From contig JABANN010000544.1 in the NCBI GenBank assembly GCA_013115125.1, forward strand, positions 1 to 22,145: a stretch of DNA of 22,145 bases, in the 5' to 3' direction. Shown here in pieces: positions 17,051 to 22,145 of this stretch (positions within the stretch are counted from its first letter, which is position 1; each line of letters opens with the position of its first letter). This DNA is from Perkinsus olseni (lineage: Eukaryota; Perkinsozoa; Perkinsida). Position numbers and translations under genes: made by a program. The notes beneath the pieces were generated by a model. The model was not told the DNA's origin, searched no databases, and saw only the letters and a list, made by a program, of their open reading frames with translations.

Positions 17051-18548
17051 ATGGCAGATAACAAGGCGAACTGTCAGGGTAAAGCTGCATCGTTTACCAA
17101 TGAGTTTGGAGATGACTATGCTGAGCACTCCGCCGTCTTTGCCAAGGGTAACGTTCGCCTGGTAGCTATGGACGCTGATATTTTCCATCATCAGATGCTG
17201 ATGCCGAGCACATGGAGATGATGGGGGTGCCCGTGAGAGACGTTATCATGCCGGCTATTGAAGAGGCTTTGAGGGACCTTGGTGGGAAGGCACTGAAAGA
17301 AGCAAAGGTGAGCTTGTTTGACGTAGTTTCTTCCGTGTACGTTTCCTCAGCGGTTCCCTATCCTGGGGTATATTCTCGCATTCGATAAGGAAGGTTGACT
17401 CTCGTCTTTCTCACTGTGTCAAGATACTCGAAATCGGTTGCGGCACTGGAAGTATCCTCGACGTTCTCAGACTGGAAGGAGCTAACCCGGATTTTCTGTA
17501 CGGTGTGGACCTAAACGAGAAGAGCGTCGCCATCGCCAAAGCAAATCACAATTTCCATGTAGGTCTCCTGCTCTCCTACAGTACACGTTACCGCATGTGA
17601 AATATATGCTGTTCCTTGACGCAGGAAATTTGCAGGTGGTCATTCATCGCTTGAGTCAGCTGGTGAAGTCGAGGAAGATATCTTCTGATAGACAGTCTAT
17701 CCTAGACTTTCAACGATGGTCATTAGTCAGTCTTGATTGCGGTTGAATTTGAGACGACTGGGGAAAAAATTAAAATTACTTCGTACTTTTCTTTCAATCA
17801 TGTGTACGGGACCTGACGGGAGAATGCCCAGAGCCTAGGGATTTCGTGGTGATACGTTCTTCGATTCATTCGATCTGGCCAAGATTCTCGGGATAGCGTC
17901 AGCCAAGGTCGCGGTGACGCGACTAGAGGTTTGAGCTTGAATTCTTGTAATTCCTCAACGCTTACCGGTGACGGCACAAGACTGGTGTTCAAAAGACAAA
18001 TTCTGAAACTTCAGTGAAGTTAATTTTAAAACCACTCCCACTGGGAGTCTCCCAGTTTTTACACATTTTACGTGTAAAAAATTGACTCCGAAATTGATAC
18101 TGAGGGCTACTTCACGAAAGAGCGACGGCCCATCTCTATTGCTGTTGCTTCACCGTTGTTGGCATTGAATTTCTTTGTTGAGTACCGCTCCCTGCGTTCC
18201 TCGTAGGTCCAACTCGTCGAGGGGTACGACTACGTCCTTCCTGGTAACCCTGTCCTTGACATCGTCCTCTGCAAGCAATGCCTCAATCACGTCCCGCCGG
18301 CGGACTACGACGAGTTTTTTGATAAAATCCGTCGGTTGCATCCTAAGTACTTTATTTTCAGTGAGGGCATCAATCCCAACGGCTACGAGGCGAATCCTTG
18401 GGGACCATGGACCTTCCATACGAATGATTTTTTAAGGTTGTGTAGTCACCGATTCGGTGAGCCAATTTACGTTGAGAATTTTGTGGCGAAAGAACCTGAG
18501 ATGTTCGCGCCGTTGACCCATGATACTACAGCGGTTTTCAGACTTTGA
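17051..18548 (+). CDS. Class I SAM-dependent methyltransferase
   Basis: Four exons (17051–17147, 17195–17307, 17424–17558, 18207–18548) give 228 aa in a single consistent phase. The start is the ATG at 17051 (MADNKANCQGKAASFTNEFG), followed by a helical lead with HMEMMGVPVRDVIMP. Motif I is ILEIGCGTGSILDVL (about residues 71–85), with the acidic end of strand two at YGVDLNEKSVAIAKANHNF. Later strands read LDIVLCKQCLNHVPP and KYFIFSEGINPNGYE. The C-terminal part has THDTTAVFRL and then TGA. The fold is Rossmann-like and typical of small-molecule or protein methyltransferases; the substrate cannot be told. Intron 3 is long (17559–18206, 648 nt), but the sequence on either side joins naturally (NHNFH to VQLVEGYDYVLPG). 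Confidence 0.82.
18007..18080. repeat. Cluster of three hairpins in methyltransferase intron 3
   Basis: Within 74 nt there are three perfect inverted repeats: AACTTCA-G-TGAAGTT (18007–18021), ACTGGGAG-T-CTCCCAGT (18040–18056) and TTTTTACAC with GTGTAAAAA around a 7-nt loop (18056–18080). They lie about 130 nt before the acceptor of the longest intron in this gene. The first two are near-complete palindromes that could not form a stable loop as RNA without opening the centre. Confidence 0.7.
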
Positions 18549-19831
18549 GTACGTCGATTGAAGTCCTTCTTGTTCTCTACCGGTTCTATCAGTTTTCATG
18601 CGGCAATGTTGAGGTTGAGTTTTATTGGAGTTTGGTAGTAGTCAGGTGTCGAGCTTCCCGTTGCTTTGGCGCGGATGAAGCTGCCCGCCGGGAATGTACT
18701 GAATGGTATGCGTCAGTGAGGTCGGCGTGGTGAAGTGAAGGTACCGAATAATCATAGGAAAGATTCTCTTATAAGTGATACCCATTGGGAACGCCCGAGG
18801 GATATGGACGGTGGAATTTTGAGATTCTGTCCAACTTTACTCAAGGAACCTCTACCAGCCTAAAATGATACAGGGTGGAATCTGTGTTACGCTCCGTCTG
18901 TGTTAATGCAGGCATCGTGGTCTGGGCATCGGCTCTCATAAGATCCTTATCACAAGGTCCCGGTGTCCCACGTATGAGTAAGAAGGCTACGACCGTCTCT
19001 TTCGAAATTCGAGGCGTCATTAATACAACATTCTAGCGTCAGTGTAAAATTGTAATTCAGAGTGTAGTGTTACGCTCCGGCTATGTTTATGCGTGCAGAG
19101 TAGTCTGGGTCGGTATGCAACAGCTCTTCCATAAGATCCATCTCACAAGCTCCCTTCGGCCTTGTGTTACACGTGTGGGTAAGAAGACTACAACATGTAG
19201 GTATCCGAAGTCTCTGTACGCGTTCGGGTTTCATTCGGCGTCACTGGTTGGTCCATGCGCACGCGTGCGGCTTGAGAGGCAGGCTGGTTACTTGTTTGAA
19301 ATTTCCAAATTGAAATCGTCAGATCATCCGGTGTGCGATCACGCTCACGGTACGAGTCGAACTCCTGTTAATGGCATTCTGCGCCCGAGTAGATTTATCA
19401 GCCTTGGATCGCCGAGTGTCGAGGCCTTAGTGTCTGTGGTGGTGGCTCGAGACTGGAAGGTGCTCTCTCCGTTCAGAGGTGGTCTCAGCGGCCAGGTGAG
19501 GGGTTCTCGCAGCCTGCGTTCGTCGCTGACGCGCTTTGCAAGGTGCAAAAGCCAGTAGTGGTACGCGTTATGATGTGACTCCACTGAACGGGCTAGACCT
19601 CACCTCTGCTTGTCTAACGGTATGCGGGCTCCTATGTGCATGCGTGCAAGGAGAAAATCTTAGCTTGACCCCTGATGATGATAAATTGACTGTCCGGAAT
19701 TTGAATTTATCGCGGTGGTTATAGAGGCCCACTTTATGGTAGCATACGCTGGTTGCCCGCTGTGGACTGGTTGGCACAGTCGCCGGACTTTCTCGAACCT
19801 TACAGAGCATCTTAGTGAATTTCTAGTATCT
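18549..19831. other. Intergenic region between methyltransferase and GH30 gene
   Basis: About 1.28 kb with no convincing gene. It contains the duplicated block at 18883–19197. A 163-codon open frame (19067–19558) overlaps one copy of that block, has a mixed basic composition and no recognisable domain, and is probably accidental. A different frame at about 19500–19570 reads FSQPAFVADALCKVQKPVVV, which looks more protein-like, but no gene could be built around it. A weak copy of the dispersed motif (AATCTTAGCTTGACC) lies at 19656–19670. Confidence 0.45.
18883..19197 (+). repeat. Two diverged direct copies of a ~110–130 bp block
   Basis: Copy 1 is about 18883–18993 and copy 2 about 19066–19197. 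They share, in order, GTGTTACGCTCCG, a TGTT-ATGC segment, GTCTGGG, CATAAGATCC, TCACAAG and GTAAGAAG-CTAC, with small insertions in copy 2. The copies start about 183 bp apart. Neither is clearly coding. It reads as a local duplication or a dispersed repeat. Confidence 0.65.
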
Positions 19832-22145
19832 ATGACGCTGCGATCTGTCATCGTCAACCTTGCAGCTGCCCTCATGAGTGTCTATTTGTTGCGGCATCTT
19901 TTTGGATGTAGCAGCTCTTCGAAGAACACCACAAAAGCACCAGAAAATCCCACCTCCTCGCCCGGTGACATGCAAGTTCAAGGGTGAGTTGAAGTCATCG
20001 TCACTTGACGGTTCTGTCACCTGGTGAGAAATGCATTAGGTTCACTACCACGCCGACTGGGAAGAAATGGTCTCCGATGGTAGCGCGCGTCTCGGGGGGA
20101 GCGGCTGGCTCGCCTAAGGTGAAGGTTAAAACCGGTGAGTATCTCAGCTGTTGCGATGCCTTCGACAGGTTTGCGTTCTCAGATGCAGTGGACGATTGGC
20201 CGATTATAGGCTTCGGTGGTAGCGTCCCTGAGATGCCCGGGTGGACTATGGGCAACCTGAGTCTTAGTGAGGAGCAGCGGCAACCTTTTTTTGATATGTA
20301 AGTGCCGGAGCATTCGGTTGAACTCCATCACGGAAGAGCGATGAGATTCCCGTTTTCGTATTGCCGCTGTCGCTGAAGAGTGTAACAACAAACGAATGCG
20401 AGGGTACAACGATAAAGTGAAAGATGAGAACTACGAATATTATTGCTTTGACGAAGGATAGCGTTGGGAATCATCGCTAGGGAGACACTAGACATTCGTG
20501 TGTAATAGTGATACTCTGGAGCAATGTGAATGACGCATCGTCTTTCATGATTACTCATCCGCAGGTACTTCGGTGATGACGGAGCCAGATACAATTTCCT
20601 TCGCCTTTGTATTCATACGACTTTTGACGATTATACTTTCGCTGATGTGCCGGACGACTTCAATTTGGATCATTTCGATTATAATGTCACGGGTGATCGC
20701 GAAAATTACAAGTTTCAAACCGTTAAGAAAGTTCAGGAAATGGTGCCGGATCTTACGATAATAGGTGGGGTATAGCTGGAAGGCAGTTCTCGTTATGAGG
20801 GCGCTTCTTTTTTAGGCAGCGCTTGGTCACCGCCGTCGTGGATGAAACTCGGCGACCACAGTATGGATGGCAGTCCGAATCCATGCCTTAAGAGGGATCC
20901 AAGATACCACCAGGTGTGGGCTAAGTACCTTGTTACATGGGTAGGTAGCGATCATTGGCTACCCTCTTCAGCTCCACTCAGGTCGACGCATACGAGAGGC
21001 TTGGAGTGCCAATATGGGCCATCACGCAGCAGAATGAGCCGCAGTAGGGCGACTGTTCTTCGAGGCCAGGAGGAGCATTCTCCTGCTGCAGGAACTACTT
21101 CACACAAGACTGGGCGACTTGTATCTTCGAGCCCGAGGCCCAACTTGCCTTCATTCGAGATCACCTGGGCCCCGCTATGAAGGCGGCTAATAAAAGCACC
21201 AAACTGTTCTTTAATGATGATGTTAAAACCTTCCTCCCAGACGTGGCGAAGCTGGTCCTCGAGGATGAAGTTGCTGCTAAGTAGTCTCAGAGCGGCGGTG
21301 CATTAGCGATGGGTGCCGAGGCCCTCTGTCAGGTTTGTGGACGGCGCCGCAGTCCACTGGTATACATTCGACCAGTACGCTGCCTTGAAGGGCTATAAGG
21401 AAAAGTATCTCGACAAGTATCTTCTCATCAGCACCGAAGCGAGTGAGTTAACCTTTCGATCCTGTATGCGATATTCACTATCTCGTAGTGGTAGTTGTAC
21501 GAAGCATAGTTAGCATGGGCTGATAGTGAGCGAGGTAGAGCCGGTTGATTGTGCCGAGTAGTTGAAAGAATTGGAGACAATAATGAGACGAGAAGAAAAT
21601 AGTTGATAATGAGACGCAAGTATAATGACGATAGTGAGGCACAGTTCAATTGCGTTACGTAGACAGTAGTGATGTCGAACTTCTCAGCCAACTCGGATCC
21701 ATCAGTGCAGCTGGAGTACGTCACAGACTGGGACCGAGCGATGCATTATGTTCACGGCACGATAGTTGACTTTGTTCATGGAGGATCTACTGTGTTCATG
21801 GATTGGAGCATGGCTGGGGTGAGTCGTCGGGTTTGTGTACGATGGAGTTTCCCACCGCCATCGATTGCCTTGGTTTGCTCGTGAAAGTGTATTATGTGGA
21901 TCCGGTCGACCATGATGATGGGTAGCTTTCTTGGATATTTCGCCTGTTCAGGATAGAGACCTCGTAACAGTCCATGACAACGGCACAATAAGGGTGAGTC
22001 ACTCTACACCTTTTCCCGGGCAAATAAAATGCTTTTTCGTTCGGTTTAAACCATTTTGATAGCAATTTAGCCAGTGTCATTGGAATTAAAAAATTGTCAA
22101 ACCAAATTCGTTTTGCCACCCAAATTAATATTATGAGCAAATATG
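19832..22145 (+). CDS. GH30 family glycosidase (glucosylceramidase type), 3' end outside the window
   Basis: Retaining beta-glycosidase; family members hydrolyse glucosylceramide or related beta-glucosides in lysosome-like or secreted compartments. Exons: 19832–19983, 20040–20134, 20183–20297, 20565–20764, 20816–20940, 20982–21043, 21092–21280, 21333–21442, 21688–21818 and tentatively 21952–21993. The N-terminus (MTLRSVIVNLAAALMSVYLL) is a signal peptide or anchor followed by a Ser/Thr-rich linker. Family landmarks: IIGFGGSVPE; DDYTFADVPDDF; SAWSPPSWMKLGD; the acid/base Glu in AITQQNEPQ; LGPAM; VDGAAVHWY; the nucleophile Glu in LISTEA; and VFMDWSMAG. All expected catalytic residues are present. 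Two stops met by reading straight through (near 21044 and 21280) disappear with phased GT–AG introns of 48 and 52 nt. The C-terminal beta domain lies beyond the right edge. Confidence 0.85.
20135..20182 (+). other. Optional 48-nt intron of the GH30 gene
   Basis: The segment has good splice sites (GTGAGT … TTCTCAG), is a multiple of three and contains no stop, so the protein is open with or without it. Retention would add 16 residues (starting GEYLSCCDAFD) just before the GFGG strand. Family spacing does not decide which form is right. Confidence 0.45.
21994..22145. other. AT-rich right edge, probably intronic
   Basis: After a GTGAGT donor at 21994 the sequence becomes AT-rich with no open exon. 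It is likely an intron of the GH30 gene, whose C-terminal exons would follow to the right. Confidence 0.4.

Noticed and set aside
19067-19558. 163-codon forward frame as a protein gene
   Set aside because: It begins inside one copy of the duplicated intergenic block, has no domain and a low-complexity basic composition.
21042-21283. In-frame stops in the GH30 frame as signs of a pseudogene
   Set aside because: Both fall at the first bases of GT–AG introns whose removal restores the family sequence (QNEPQNYF and AAKFVDGAAVHWY) in the right phase.

Overview
This window looks like nuclear DNA from a unicellular eukaryote. It has no operons, tRNA genes or rRNA genes. Its genes are cut into many short exons by GT–AG introns, mostly about 40–110 nt long. 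The density of tiny introns, the balanced base composition and the gene content make a Perkinsus-like alveolate my best guess. Nothing in the window proves this, and a search with the translated proteins would be needed to settle it.

Layout, all convincing genes on the + strand: (1) 1–640 is a degenerate CTCGG-rich repeat field with a perfect hairpin. (2) 960–2554 holds small hypothetical reading frames, one starting with a signal-peptide-like segment. (3) 2555–3125 is intergenic and carries a 42-bp tandem repeat. (4) 3126–12657 is a 30-exon gene for a polypeptide GalNAc-transferase (family GT27) of about 1030 aa: three hydrophobic segments, a GT-A catalytic domain with an Asp-Cys-His metal site, the Gal/GalNAc-T motif, and about ten QxW-type (ricin B) repeats, enough for three beta-trefoils instead of the usual one. 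(5) About 12788–16589 is a multi-exon gene that I do not recognise, ending in a Ser-rich tail. (6) 17051–18548 is a four-exon class I SAM-dependent methyltransferase of about 228 aa. (7) 18549–19831 is intergenic with a duplicated ~110-bp block. (8) 19832 to the right edge is a multi-exon GH30 glycosidase (glucosylceramidase type), cut off by the window end.

The most unusual signal lies in the introns. Three unrelated short motifs recur inside introns of different genes: a tRNA-like T-arm/B-box (GGTTCGAAYCC type), an AATTTCGTGGCGCG block near 5' splice sites (once as a 13-bp inverted repeat spanning most of a 69-nt intron), and a GTATCTTAGGTCGAYC block near 3' splice sites that is also tandemly repeated between genes. 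Together they suggest that several introns descend from small mobile elements (introner-like elements), including tRNA-derived ones. This is inference from one window.

Functionally, the GalNAc-transferase would start mucin-type O-glycans in the Golgi and the GH30 enzyme would cleave glucosyl linkages in the secretory or lysosomal pathway. Their proximity may be chance. All exon models were made by hand from splice consensus, reading-frame phase and domain continuity, with no transcript data.
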